From contig NZ_CP098806.1 in the NCBI RefSeq assembly GCF_023822005.2, forward strand, positions 868,001 to 932,000: a stretch of DNA of 64,000 bases, written 5' to 3'. A program made the position numbers and the translations under genes. Position 1 is the first letter of the stretch. Every line of letters starts with the position of its first letter. Positions 43,830 through 53,117 of the stretch are shown here, piece by piece. Below the pieces are notes generated by a model. That model was not told the origin of the DNA and did no database searches. It worked only from the letters and a program-made list of their open reading frames with translations. Source of the DNA: Dyadobacter fanqingshengii (lineage in GTDB: Bacteria; Bacteroidota; Bacteroidia; Cytophagales; Spirosomataceae).

Positions 43830-46800
43830 TTAGAAACCAAGGTTAAGGCCAAATACAATCGTTCTTGCCATCGGGTAAGTTCCGTAATCGATGCCGGGTG
43901 TAAGTGCGGAAGAAATCCATGGATCACCTTCGGTTGTGTTCACTTCCGGATTGTAACCCGAGTATTTGGTAAAGGTGTGCAGGTTCTGAATGTTCATGTA
44001 CACCCGTGCATTTTTCAGGATCGACCCGTTGAGCACCTTGCCCAGCCGGTAGCCGATCGTCACGTTCCTGATGCGCAGGAAAGAAGCATCGTCTACCAGG
44101 TAAGATGAAATCGTACGGTTGTTGGCCGAGCTGCCCGCACCGAACGTTCTGCCATCACCCGGCTCTTCCGGCGACCGCCAGTAATCGACGGAAATCGTTC
44201 CGTTGTTGCGGTAAGCGCTGCGTTTTGTCAAATTCATCACCTCTACATCCTGAACACCTTGCAGCGAAAATCCGAAGTCGAGGTTTCCGAACGTGAAGCT
44301 GTTCGTCATACCATAGGTGAACTTTGGCAGGTTATTCCCGATAATGGTTTTGTCAGAATCGTTGATAACACCGTCGTTGTTCAGATCCCTGAATATGGCG
44401 TCGCCGGCGAAGGTGTTGGGTAAATGTGCAGAACCGTCCACTTCGGCCTGTGTGTTATAAACACCGTCAAAAATATAGCCATAATAGCTACCCAGCGGGC
44501 TGCCGATCTGTGTAATGTGTGTAAGGGAATTTTCCTGGGCCCGGTTCGCAACAATGATCGGCGTGCCGCCAGCACCAAGCGATTCCACTTTGTTTCTGTT
44601 GAAAGAAATGTTGGCATTGGTGTTCCAGGTAAACTTATCCGTCTTGAAATTTCTGGTTTCCAATGCGATTTCAAGTCCTTTATTGCGAAGACTTCCCAAA
44701 TTGCGCAAGGCAGTTTCATAACCGGTTGAAAGCGGTACAGGAACATTGAGAAGCAAATCAGAAGTCAGCTTGTTGTAGTAATCAACATTCAGGAGAATTC
44801 TGTTTTGGAAGAGTCCCAGATCAAGACCAAAATCAACTTCCTTGGCTTTTTCCCATCCCAGATTTGCATTGCCTAATGAACCCTGCGCCAAACCGCTGGC
44901 GATGGAGCCGTCGCCCGAACCTAAAATATAATTACTGCCGTAGATCAAACCTACAGAAGCGTAGTCAGGAATCTGGTTGTTTCCGATTAAACCATAACTT
45001 GCGCGCAGCTTCAATTCACTCACTGCAGGCACATTAGCCATGAACTTTTCCTGGCCGATTCTCCATCCTACCGAAGCCGATGGGAAATTTCCCCATTTAT
45101 TGTCCGAACCGAAACGAGACGAACCATCGCGGCGGAAGGTGGCCGTCAGAAAATACTTTTCATCCAGGTTGTAAGTTGCCCGGCTTAACAATGAAAGCAA
45201 TGTCCACTGTGAGCGTATTGAGCTTCCGCCCGTCACGATTCCCGCATTCAACGTCGGCACCAGGTCGTTTGGGAATGAATTAGCATTGACGGCGGTCGAG
45301 TTAAAGCTCGACTTTTGTTCTGTCAAACCCACGAGTACATTCACGTGGTGACGCTCGGCAAAACTATTGTCGTAAGTCAACGTATTTTCATTGATCCAGC
45401 TGATGTTTGTAGCCGCATAAGAGCGACCAAAAGAAGGATTTACACTGATAAAGGAAGGAGAAAATTTGTTGTTGCTGAACGTATTCACATCCGCATTGAT
45501 ACTGGTTTTGAATTGAAGGTTTTTCAAAATATCAACAGTAGTAAATAAGCTGCCCACCGTGCTGAATTGGTTCATCGTATTTTTGATGCCCTCACCAAAA
45601 GCCAGCGCGTTGTTGTAAATGATGTTTTGCGATGTTCCGTCGTCATAATGCAGCGTGTAGGATGTTGAATAGGTGCCATCTGCATTTCGGGCGGGATATA
45701 AGCCGGGAACCGACATCACCGTGGTGGCTACCGCGCCGTAATCCTGGATCCCGCCGGTGGTTGCGATCCGGTTGTTTGTATAAGATGGCGCAACACGGAA
45801 CCCAACTTTGACTTTATCAGACACTTTCGCATCCACATTCAAACGAAATGCATATTTCTTGAAGCCGGAGTTGATCACAATGCCTTCCTGGTTCTGGTAG
45901 TTACCAGACAGATAGTAACGCGCATTTTCCGTTCCGCCCGAAGCCGCCAGCTGATAGTTTTGCATCGGTGCGCGGCGATACAGCAGGTCTTGCCAGTCGG
46001 TGAATGGGAGGGAAGCCGCGTTTTTGAATTCGTCGGGTATTTTATATTGAGGTCCGCTTCTTGCCGAGTTGGGGTCCGTCGCCTTGCCACCTGCACGCAC
46101 CCAGTCTGTATTTCGCTGGTCGATTGACCGTTGCGCATATTGCTGGTTGCTCATGATGCCCACCTTTTTGCCAATTTCCTGGAAACCATAGCTGGCATTA
46201 AGGCTAATCTGCGATTTACCCGCTGCTCCTGTCTTTGTCGTGATCAAAACCACGCCATTGGAGCCCCGCGAACCGTAAATAGATGTAGCAGAAGCATCTT
46301 TCAATACATCAATTGACTGAATGTCACCGGGGTTAATGCTGGCCAGCGGGTTTACAGGCGATTGATCACCAATGTCACCACCCTGGGCCGACGCATTACT
46401 TATAGAGTTGTCAAGTGGCACACCGTCCACCACATACAAAGGCTGATTACCCGCTGTAATGGATCCGGTTCCCCTGATTTTTAGCGAAATACCACCGCCC
46501 GGCGCCGCAGAAGTCTGCTGCACCTGAACGCCCGCCATCTGGCCAGCCAGCGCTTCACCAAAAGAAACCACCGCCCGGTCCTGTAACTGCTTCGAACTCA
46601 CAGATGCAATCGAGCCGGTCAGTTCACGCTTCGACTGGCTTCCATAACCGACCACAACAACTTCGTTCAGTGATCTGTCGCCCGTATCAAGTTGTGGGGA
46701 AATGGTTGAACGGTTTCCGACTGGCTCCTCAACATCACTGTAACCAATATACGTAAACAGCAGCGTGCTATTTCCAGGCACCTGAATTTTATATGCGCCA

Positions 46801-47045
46801 TTCGCATCGGAAACGACACCGTCCGTGCCGCCCTTCACGCGGATGGAAACACCGACCAGTGGCTGACCAGTCGCTTTTTCAGTAACCTGACCATTCACAG
46901 TGACTTGGTTCGCCCGACCAGACGTCTGAGCCTGTGCGGTCGCGCATAAGAAAAACAGAAATAACACTTTAAAGAGCATTCCTGGGGGCAGTCCGCATTT
47001 GCTGCGGAAACGCTTGTAACCTCCGGTAAAAATTAGTTTTCCCAT
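43830..47045 (-). CDS. SusC-like TonB-dependent outer-membrane transporter (third PUL)
   Basis: This 1071-residue SusC/RagA protein has an N-terminal signal segment (LFKVLFLFFLCATAQAQ), a carboxypeptidase-D-like domain (GQVTEKATGQPLVGVSIRVK), the TonB-box region (LNEVVVVGYGSQSKRELTGS), a plug (AGQMAGVQVQQTSAAPGGG, IRGTGSITAGNQPLYVVDGV) and a barrel ending VFGLNLGF. About 25 residues precede the hydrophobic segment, longer than usual, so the true start could be the ATG about 23 codons in (GMLFKVLFL). It imports oligosaccharides with the SusD partner 30 bases downstream. Confidence 0.94.
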   Translation of the reverse strand: MGKLIFTGGYKRFRSKCGLPPGMLFKVLFLFFLCATAQAQTSGRANQVTVNGQVTEKATGQPLVGVSIRVKGGTDGVVSDANGAYKIQVPGNSTLLFTYIGYSDVEEPVGNRSTISPQLDTGDRSLNEVVVVGYGSQSKRELTGSIASVSSKQLQDRAVVSFGEALAGQMAGVQVQQTSAAPGGGISLKIRGTGSITAGNQPLYVVDGVPLDNSISNASAQGGDIGDQSPVNPLASINPGDIQSIDVLKDASATSIYGSRGSNGVVLITTKTGAAGKSQISLNASYGFQEIGKKVGIMSNQQYAQRSIDQRNTDWVRAGGKATDPNSARSGPQYKIPDEFKNAASLPFTDWQDLLYRRAPMQNYQLAASGGTENARYYLSGNYQNQEGIVINSGFKKYAFRLNVDAKVSDKVKVGFRVAPSYTNNRIATTGGIQDYGAVATTVMSVPGLYPARNADGTYSTSYTLHYDDGTSQNIIYNNALAFGEGIKNTMNQFSTVGSLFTTVDILKNLQFKTSINADVNTFSNNKFSPSFISVNPSFGRSYAATNISWINENTLTYDNSFAERHHVNVLVGLTEQKSSFNSTAVNANSFPNDLVPTLNAGIVTGGSSIRSQWTLLSLLSRATYNLDEKYFLTATFRRDGSSRFGSDNKWGNFPSASVGWRIGQEKFMANVPAVSELKLRASYGLIGNNQIPDYASVGLIYGSNYILGSGDGSIASGLAQGSLGNANLGWEKAKEVDFGLDLGLFQNRILLNVDYYNKLTSDLLLNVPVPLSTGYETALRNLGSLRNKGLEIALETRNFKTDKFTWNTNANISFNRNKVESLGAGGTPIIVANRAQENSLTHITQIGSPLGSYYGYIFDGVYNTQAEVDGSAHLPNTFAGDAIFRDLNNDGVINDSDKTIIGNNLPKFTYGMTNSFTFGNLDFGFSLQGVQDVEVMNLTKRSAYRNNGTISVDYWRSPEEPGDGRTFGAGSSANNRTISSYLVDDASFLRIRNVTIGYRLGKVLNGSILKNARVYMNIQNLHTFTKYSGYNPEVNTTEGDPWISSALTPGIDYGTYPMARTIVFGLNLGF

Positions 47046-47097
47046 AAGTTATGGAAGATAAGGGGTCTATAAATGGTTGAATCGAAAGGTATCGAAA

Positions 47098-47105
47098 CAA
47101 ATATA
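47098..47105 (-). promoter_or_regulatory. -7 element for the third SusC gene
   Basis: Read on the - strand this is TATATTTG, an exact TAnnTTTG, 53 bases before the SusC start and identical to the -7 of the xylan SusC promoter. The -33 area is T-rich but has no TTG. Confidence 0.5.
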
Positions 47106-47221
47106 ATGTATTTATTAAATTTAAAATCTTTTCGTAAGAAAAAAATAATGTTGTCAGTTAAAAAAGAAAGGTAACGTAGGTTTTTAAGGAATTTTATTGA
47201 TGTTAAGCAGCAGATAAAGAA

Positions 47222-47252
47222 AATGCTTCCAAACCCGGAGTTAGGAAGCATT
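47222..47252 (-). terminator. Hairpin terminator of the GH20 gene
   Basis: AATGCTTCC (47222-47230) and GGAAGCATT (47244-47252) form a perfect 9-base stem. On the - strand it continues into TTTTCTTTAT, so it ends the GH20 transcript and separates it from the SusC promoter. Confidence 0.75.
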
Positions 47253-47300
47253 CTCTATTGTATTTGCCCAACAATGTTGGCGGCTAAATGACCGAAAGCG

Positions 47301-49694
47301 CTACTTATACTGCTGCCAATTCAATTGTTTATTCATCAGAGGCAACTGATGTTTATCCGCATAATCGTTTCTGACTTTCTTCACATCGTTCCACCATTGG
47401 TCCAGCGGATAATGTAATTCGCGGTAAATCAAATAGCTCAGGTCAATGGTCCGCACCGGCTGGTGGTCCTTGATATCGTCCACCTGATGCAGAAACTTGC
47501 GTCCATTCGCTTCTTCAACAAGCGGTTGCCATTCTTTGTACCAAATCTTTGTGACCAACTCTAGCGTACTATCGCGCTGGGTTTTCAGTTTGCCAACCAT
47601 TTCCATAGCAGCGTCCAGTTGCTTCACCGCCTGTGCGGGATTGCCAGCTGCCGACGCTTTTTGCAGCAAATCTGTAACTTTGTTTAAAGCAACCAACATG
47701 CGCAGGTTCTGTCCGCAGATCGCCGCAACCGATTCCAGCACTTCCAGGTTATAAAGCTGGGATCCGGCTCGCGATTTGTTTTCCCGGAGCAACTGTTGGG
47801 CGTACGCATTGCGCGGAAGCATCGCCTGTGCGGTTGAAAAGCGTTCTGCATTAACAGGATAAGACTTGTTGGCAATCACAAGTGTCCCGGGTTCCGGCAC
47901 AGGCAACAGGGGTAATGTCTGGTCTCTTTCAGGTTGAAGGAAAAGGCTATCCGAGTTTCCCTTGATCATGGGCCGCCAAGGGGATGGAATCCAGTCCCAG
48001 CTCTCCGTATGGAACTCTGCCTGTTCGCTGAGCACATGGTAAACGCTATCCATATCCTTTTGCGAAGGCCCATAAAACGCCTCCATAAAACGCGCCGAGG
48101 CATCCGCAGGAGTCAGGTTTTTACTATTCCATCCGGCAGCAGTGGCCGTAGCGTAACCCAGCCAGAATGTTTCAGGATGCAGCCCGGCATCGGCCCATCC
48201 TGCAATTACCACGCCCATGAAGGACGAAAGGTTTTCGGTGAAAGCAGTATTAATTTCCTTCATCATATCCCCAACCCGGCCCGACGAGCGATCGCTTCCA
48301 TCTGCCATTACCCCGGTCTTTGTATGCAACGGATAGTAATTCGGGAAAACAGGCTCTGCGCCCTGCGTGGCTGTATATACAAACTGCCTGATCCCGTGCT
48401 TTTTATAATCGGCGGCGATAACATTATTGTAAACACCATTCACCAAATGCGAAGGCAATGCAGTAATATCCTCTTTCCGCAAAGGAAATTCGCCCCAAAA
48501 CAAAACAGTACGCCCTTGCTCGTGCAATCTATCGGCCATTTTCTTAATAAACCAAGCCAGTAATTTACCATTCCCACCCAGACTATCCGCCATGGCTTTC
48601 TCCGAGGGCGCCTTGCCCGTATAATAGGCTTCATCATTGGAAAGAATAATGAACTTGCTGCCTTTGCTCGCATTAATCAGCTCGCTGAACATTGCGTCCA
48701 GCAGTTTAAACGTCTCAGGATTGGTCACCGAAAACTGGTAATTAATGTCGTCAATCAGCCGCAGCTTGCGGTATTCGGGATGTTTGAGGATAAAGGAAAC
48801 GTGTGCAGGAGCATCAAGAAAAGGCACCAGATCAACATAATGCGCTTTCGCAAAATCCGCCATCTCCTGGTATTCAGCAGGAGACAATGCATGCGGCTCA
48901 ACAATTGCGGGAGCCGATTTGTAGTTAAAGTGCCCTTCCAATTTGATTGAAAAAGCATTGATCTTGTAAGTAGAGGCTTGCCGGATTATTCTCTTTAATG
49001 CGCTCAGTTTCTCCACATGATGCGCATCGTCCCAATAAATCATCCTGACTTCCACATTTGGCCAGTCCGTAATCTCACCTTCCGGCAACTGCATTTTAGG
49101 TGCCTGGGACCTTAATAGCTGCAAAAAAGTTTGGACACCGTAATATAAACCTTGTGAAGCATTGGCCGTGATAGTAATGCTCCCCGGCTTCAAGCTCAGC
49201 CGATAAGCCTGACGCGCCAACGCAATCTGGTTCGTATCGACACTCGCTCCAATCTTTACTGACCCTTTTTGAACCACCAGCCGGATAGCAGGAGAATGGC
49301 CGGCAGCGCTGCCGGCTGCAAGGGAAAGTGGAAGGCCGGCTTCCTTTAATCCTTCTTGTAAGCTCTTCACTGTCTGTTCTTTGGCGAGTGCCGGATCAGC
49401 TATAATTTTCCAGTTTTTACCAATTGGGAACAGTTTTTCAGTTAAGTCCAGTTGCTGCGGAAGTGGGAGCAGGGCTGAGCTGGCGTTGTTGGTTTTGATT
49501 GTTGCTGGCTGTGAAGCGCTGGTTTGTGCATGGGTATGCAATGCAGCCAGAAAGCAGCAGCAAGCCACAAAGAGGGTCCTGAAAGCTGATATAGCACTAC
49601 CCAAATGCAGGTTATAATGCCCTAATCCCCGAATAGCGGCTTGCAGATTAGGAATAACTATCTTGGTTTTCTGAAAAAATGTAGTTGTGTACAA
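47301..49694 (-). CDS. GH20-type beta-N-acetylhexosaminidase
   Basis: This 797-residue exported enzyme has an unusually long stretch before the hydrophobic signal (AFRTLFVACCCFLAALHTHA-Q), so the true start may be internal. Residues about 75-205 form the GH20b-type N-terminal domain (LLPLPQQLDL, ANASQGLYYGVQTFLQLL). The barrel from about 215 has the family landmarks DWPNVEVRMIYWDDAHH and the catalytic Asp354-Glu355 pair in ILSNDEAYYTG, which replaces the common HxGGDE form. A helical C-terminal region of about 200 residues follows. GH20 removes terminal GlcNAc or GalNAc by substrate-assisted catalysis. It lies between a DeoR-type regulator and the SusC/SusD pair, with its own terminator. Confidence 0.85.
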   Translation of the reverse strand: MYTTTFFQKTKIVIPNLQAAIRGLGHYNLHLGSAISAFRTLFVACCCFLAALHTHAQTSASQPATIKTNNASSALLPLPQQLDLTEKLFPIGKNWKIIADPALAKEQTVKSLQEGLKEAGLPLSLAAGSAAGHSPAIRLVVQKGSVKIGASVDTNQIALARQAYRLSLKPGSITITANASQGLYYGVQTFLQLLRSQAPKMQLPEGEITDWPNVEVRMIYWDDAHHVEKLSALKRIIRQASTYKINAFSIKLEGHFNYKSAPAIVEPHALSPAEYQEMADFAKAHYVDLVPFLDAPAHVSFILKHPEYRKLRLIDDINYQFSVTNPETFKLLDAMFSELINASKGSKFIILSNDEAYYTGKAPSEKAMADSLGGNGKLLAWFIKKMADRLHEQGRTVLFWGEFPLRKEDITALPSHLVNGVYNNVIAADYKKHGIRQFVYTATQGAEPVFPNYYPLHTKTGVMADGSDRSSGRVGDMMKEINTAFTENLSSFMGVVIAGWADAGLHPETFWLGYATATAAGWNSKNLTPADASARFMEAFYGPSQKDMDSVYHVLSEQAEFHTESWDWIPSPWRPMIKGNSDSLFLQPERDQTLPLLPVPEPGTLVIANKSYPVNAERFSTAQAMLPRNAYAQQLLRENKSRAGSQLYNLEVLESVAAICGQNLRMLVALNKVTDLLQKASAAGNPAQAVKQLDAAMEMVGKLKTQRDSTLELVTKIWYKEWQPLVEEANGRKFLHQVDDIKDHQPVRTIDLSYLIYRELHYPLDQWWNDVKKVRNDYADKHQLPLMNKQLNWQQYK

Positions 49695-49723
49695 GGTTGG
49701 AAAATTTAGGGGTTTAGGAACAG

Positions 49724-49735
49724 CGTTTGCAAACG
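49724..49735. promoter_or_regulatory. Perfect palindrome CGTTTGCAAACG
   Basis: This 12-base perfect palindrome is 30 bases upstream of the GH20 start. TTTGCAAA-centred palindromes are typical of LacI-family operators, but no LacI regulator is encoded in the window. Confidence 0.45.
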
Positions 49736-49810
49736 ATGTGTCGGGAAAGGAAAATACGGCACATCAGCGACTCAGCACAGAGCGAAGTCAAGTGCAATTA
49801 AAATAAAAAA

Positions 49811-49825
49811 ATAAGGAAACGAAAG
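49811..49825 (-). promoter_or_regulatory. AgaR-like repeat upstream of GH20
   Basis: Read on the - strand the site is CTTTCGTTTCCTTAT, close to the TTTCRTTTYRTTT repeat recalled for E. coli AgaR operators. It lies between the regulator's stop and the GH20 start. Confidence 0.4.
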
Positions 49826-49848
49826 AAATTATTTCTCAAAGCCTACCC

Positions 49849-50607
49849 CTATGCAATGATCACCTCCACATTATGCTGTTTCAGCATCTTCAAATCGGCT
49901 TCTTCAATCTTATCATCCGTAACCACCTTATCAATTTTGTCAAAACCACAAATAAAGGCCAGCCCGGACTTCTTGAATTTTGATGAATCCGTGACCACGA
50001 TGACCTCTTCGGCGATGTCTATCATGATTTGGTTGAGGTGGGCTTCTTCCATGTAGTGGGTGAAAAAGCCGGCGTTTGCCTTCATGCCGTCGATTCCCAG
50101 GAAGAGTTTGTTGCAGTAGAGCTGTTTGAAATTCCGCTCCGCCATGGGACCTACCAGTGACATCGAGAATTCTTTCAGATATCCGCCGGGCATATGGACC
50201 TGCAAATTTTCGTATTGCGCCAGGTTATTGACAATGTCCAGTGCATTGCTGATCACGGTCAGGTTTTTGAATTTTTCGAGATTGTTCGAGATTTCAAAAG
50301 TCGTGGTGCCGGAATCCAGAATGATGCTATCGTCTTCGTTGATCAGCGACACGGCTTTTCTGCCGATCAGTCTCTTGGTATCGTGGTTAATTTTCCTTTT
50401 TTCTGTAACCGTCAGGGCAATGTTGTTGGTTTTAAAAGCGCCGCCGTGCGCCCTTACCAACAGATTGCTGTTTTCCAGCTTATCCAGGTCATTGCGGATC
50501 GTAACTTCACTTACTTCCAGCATTTCACTTAAATCATTCACATTTACTTCGCCCAACTCATCGAGCTTTTGTAATATCAGCGAACGGCGCTGCGCGGTCT
50601 TTTTCAT
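49849..50607 (-). CDS. DeoR/AgaR-type transcriptional regulator
   Basis: This 252-residue protein has the DeoR plan. The N-terminal winged helix (RRSLILQKLDELGEVNVND to VSEVTIRNDLDKLE, residues 7-46) is followed by the hinge RAHGGAF and a sugar-phosphate-sensing DeoRC domain (about 75-230) with DSGTTTFEISNNL, VISNALDIVNNLA and FLGIDGMKANAGFF. DeoR regulators usually bind phosphorylated sugars; here a tagatose or amino-sugar phosphate from the AgaS/kinase/aldolase genes is plausible. It sits amid the GH20, GH123-like and esterase genes. AgaR-like repeats in three nearby intergenic regions are candidate targets. Confidence 0.92.
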   Translation of the reverse strand: MKKTAQRRSLILQKLDELGEVNVNDLSEMLEVSEVTIRNDLDKLENSNLLVRAHGGAFKTNNIALTVTEKRKINHDTKRLIGRKAVSLINEDDSIILDSGTTTFEISNNLEKFKNLTVISNALDIVNNLAQYENLQVHMPGGYLKEFSMSLVGPMAERNFKQLYCNKLFLGIDGMKANAGFFTHYMEEAHLNQIMIDIAEEVIVVTDSSKFKKSGLAFICGFDKIDKVVTDDKIEEADLKMLKQHNVEVIIA

Positions 50608-50739
50608 GGTATCAAACCTTTGATTCTGTTATTGTTATTGCTTCAATGTCTTTTGAGTCCGAACCTCCGGCAGTTACGCCGGGCTGTAAAGGTAGCAACA
50701 TCCGGGGAAATGCTTTTGTAAAAACCAGAACTAACCGTT

Positions 50740-51018
50740 TCAGCCGGCAGCAGGACCTTGTGCTTCATCCTGATGCGCGAAAGCCCGATGCACTTCAATG
50801 ATCTTTTGAATGCGTTCAAGGATCAGCGCCATCATTTCTTTTGGAAAAGATGCTTCCACAATGATCAATTTCAAATCTGCGTCTTGTGTATTAAAAACCT
50901 GCATGTAGGTAACCTCAAACCGGCTTTTCCCAAACACCTGCAAGAGCCTGCTCAAAACATTGTGTGTGTCGCTGGCATAAACGGATATCCGGCTCGAAAC
51001 GGCTAACTCATTTTCCAT
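50740..51018 (-). CDS. Small ACT-domain protein
   Basis: This 92-residue protein looks like a lone ACT domain. SSRISVYASDTHNVLSRLLQ opens with the beta-alpha motif, FEVTYMQVFNTQDADLKLII gives strands 2-3 and EMMALILERIQKIIEVHRAF the second helix. It resembles the N-terminal part of the acetolactate synthase small subunit (IlvN/IlvH), but no ilv gene is near. ACT domains usually bind amino acids. It is only 5 bases after the secreted esterase gene, so it is probably co-transcribed with the glycan genes. Its role there is unknown. Confidence 0.65.
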   Translation of the reverse strand: MENELAVSSRISVYASDTHNVLSRLLQVFGKSRFEVTYMQVFNTQDADLKLIIVEASFPKEMMALILERIQKIIEVHRAFAHQDEAQGPAAG

Positions 51019-51023
51019 CTCAG

Positions 51024-53057
51024 CTATCTTTTAACTTTCACGATGAAAGAAACGCGCTTTGTTTCGTGAATAAATGAATGCGCTCCGTGGTTGTCTCGGC
51101 GTGTGTTACCGTTTTTTGGATATTCGTAAATCCCGTAAAAAGCGATTTCGTGCCCGTCGGGACAATCCGCCCTAATCTGCACCTGCGAAGTCAGCCGCTG
51201 AGCTCCGGACCAGTCGGCGCGGGCAAAGAAAAGCATGCGCCGGTTGTCCATGTCCACATAGGGATCCTCAGTATAAAGTTGCAGTCCAAAATCATGCAGC
51301 GAATCCAGGTCAGACTTCGTGAAAATGCTGATCCACTCACCGGGATTGGCGATCCCGTTGCCATTCCCTTTCCCGACCCATGTTTTCTTTTCCACTTCCA
51401 GCATTACAGGGCGATTGTCAGCAATTTCCAATTGCGCGAGTGTTTTTTCGGGTGAGTAAAAAGGCACTTCCAGCAAAAACGGATCTTTTTTGCCATTGTA
51501 GCTCACCATCAGTTTCAGCTTGGCGCGGTCCAGACCCACATTTCGTGAGCGAATCCGAAAGGCGGTTTTTTCGTGCAATGCGCCCTGGGCAATTTCTCCA
51601 ATGGTGATGGCAGGGTCCATTACTTCTACTTCTTCATCCTGTGCGATCAGCTCGATGCGTATGGAATCCACGTCCGCCCCGCCTTTGTTGAACAATAACG
51701 GACTTAATGAAACAATGTCTCCAACACCCGGCATTTTTCGGTCGAGCGAGTAACTTGCTACGGTAATGTGACCCGGATCGCCGTTTTGGTACAATCCAAT
51801 GTCATTATCTTCGCCGGTTCCCTGCCACTGGATTCGCCCTTTTTTGTCGCTTCGCACATTCGAGCGGGAGATTTTGCGGTTAGGAACATCCAGCCGGATC
51901 AATTCATAAACAGTGCTTGGCGTGTAAACACTGTCCGTCTCAATTTTCACAGAAAGGTTTGGCACGGATGGCCCGTCGGGCAGCCATTTTTTAGTTTGTA
52001 CACCAAATCCTTCCTTCCGCACATCATTCAGCAAGGTAAAGCCGGGCACATTTCGATCGGTGGTAACATGGTAATTCCAAACAGAAAACTGTGGATATAG
52101 ATCAATGTGGTGCCATTTCTCAGGTCGCGCGAGCGGCATTCGGAAATAATGCATGTGAAAATCAAACTGTCCTTTGATATTCACTGCATTATGAAAGCCC
52201 TTGAAATAACCAATCCCGTAATGCCAGCTTTCGTAGTTCAGTTCAAGGGTTTTGTACGCGTTGTCAATCTCCTGATCGTGCTGCCGCAAAAAATCCTTGC
52301 TGCCCAAATGCATGCGAATGGGCAAACCCACAAAATTGCGCCCCATTTCTTTGAACGGCGTGTAAATCTGCAAAGCTTTCGGACCGACCGTAAAAGAAGC
52401 GGAAGGGCAAAAAAACGATGCGCTCGATAGTAAATGCGGATATTTCGAAGCGACCAGCATGGACATAAACCCGCCCATGCTCAACCCGGAAACTGCCCGG
52501 CCTTCCCGATATGCCTTTGTGCGATAATGCGCATCGATATACTGCACAAATTCCGGGAAGTAATCGACAAACTGCCGGTCTTCCTTCACAGGTGCAATGT
52601 CATACGGCCGCGGATATTGGGCAGGCACGTAACCGTCCCATTTGGCAATGATAACATCATTTCCTGCTACATAGCTTGCAAAATTATCCAGCGAATCAGG
52701 CCCGCAACGCTCGTGAATACCGTTAAATTCATCATAATACCGGGCCTCGCCCGAGCGGGAAACCTCGCCCTCTGCGGGACCATTAAACCGGCCTGCATTG
52801 CCATGGAAATAATAAATAACAGGATACCGCCGCTCCGGATGCGCGTAATAATCAGGCGGCAGGATCAGGCGGAAATGCCTGTTTTCTTTGAACACAGCGC
52901 TGTAATGAATCTGATCTTCAATAATCGCCTTTTGTTGTGACGACTGCGCATATACGCTCGGCGACATTGTCAAGAATAGCATTACAAGCATTCCCACCTG
53001 TGCACGGTAATGTTTGTTTTTTGTATAAAAATCAAGAAATCTGTAAATCTGATTCAT
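51024..53057 (-). CDS. Secreted esterase (alpha/beta-hydrolase, CE1-like) with large C-terminal beta domains
   Basis: A signal segment (VGMLVMLFLTMSPSVYA-Q) precedes an esterase domain (about residues 45-330) with YPVIYYFHGNAG, nucleophile Ser193 in GLSMGG and the GFHNAVNIKGQFDFHMHYFR segment that supplies a probable catalytic His. The remaining 340 residues are beta-rich and include a DUF-like region (IQWQGTGEDNDIGLYQNGD, NGNGIANPGEW). The latter resembles a surface-binding Ig-like module. The domain could deacetylate or otherwise de-esterify a glycan. It is in a co-directional run between the GH123-like and ACT genes. The substrate is not known. Confidence 0.8.
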   Translation of the reverse strand: MNQIYRFLDFYTKNKHYRAQVGMLVMLFLTMSPSVYAQSSQQKAIIEDQIHYSAVFKENRHFRLILPPDYYAHPERRYPVIYYFHGNAGRFNGPAEGEVSRSGEARYYDEFNGIHERCGPDSLDNFASYVAGNDVIIAKWDGYVPAQYPRPYDIAPVKEDRQFVDYFPEFVQYIDAHYRTKAYREGRAVSGLSMGGFMSMLVASKYPHLLSSASFFCPSASFTVGPKALQIYTPFKEMGRNFVGLPIRMHLGSKDFLRQHDQEIDNAYKTLELNYESWHYGIGYFKGFHNAVNIKGQFDFHMHYFRMPLARPEKWHHIDLYPQFSVWNYHVTTDRNVPGFTLLNDVRKEGFGVQTKKWLPDGPSVPNLSVKIETDSVYTPSTVYELIRLDVPNRKISRSNVRSDKKGRIQWQGTGEDNDIGLYQNGDPGHITVASYSLDRKMPGVGDIVSLSPLLFNKGGADVDSIRIELIAQDEEVEVMDPAITIGEIAQGALHEKTAFRIRSRNVGLDRAKLKLMVSYNGKKDPFLLEVPFYSPEKTLAQLEIADNRPVMLEVEKKTWVGKGNGNGIANPGEWISIFTKSDLDSLHDFGLQLYTEDPYVDMDNRRMLFFARADWSGAQRLTSQVQIRADCPDGHEIAFYGIYEYPKNGNTRRDNHGAHSFIHETKRVSFIVKVKR

Positions 53058-53117
53058 AATGCACGATTAGTCCTCGTTTCTCAGCATATCTGCCCGCGTG
53101 GAATGGATAAGGCGGTC

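Noticed and set aside
50126..50623. 165-codon + strand ORF opposite the DeoR regulator
   Set aside because: The antisense frame has Ser/Leu-rich, non-conserved sequence, while the - strand encodes a complete DeoR protein.
52434..52940. 168-codon + strand ORF opposite the secreted esterase
   Set aside because: It is a shadow of the esterase catalytic domain with no family resemblance.
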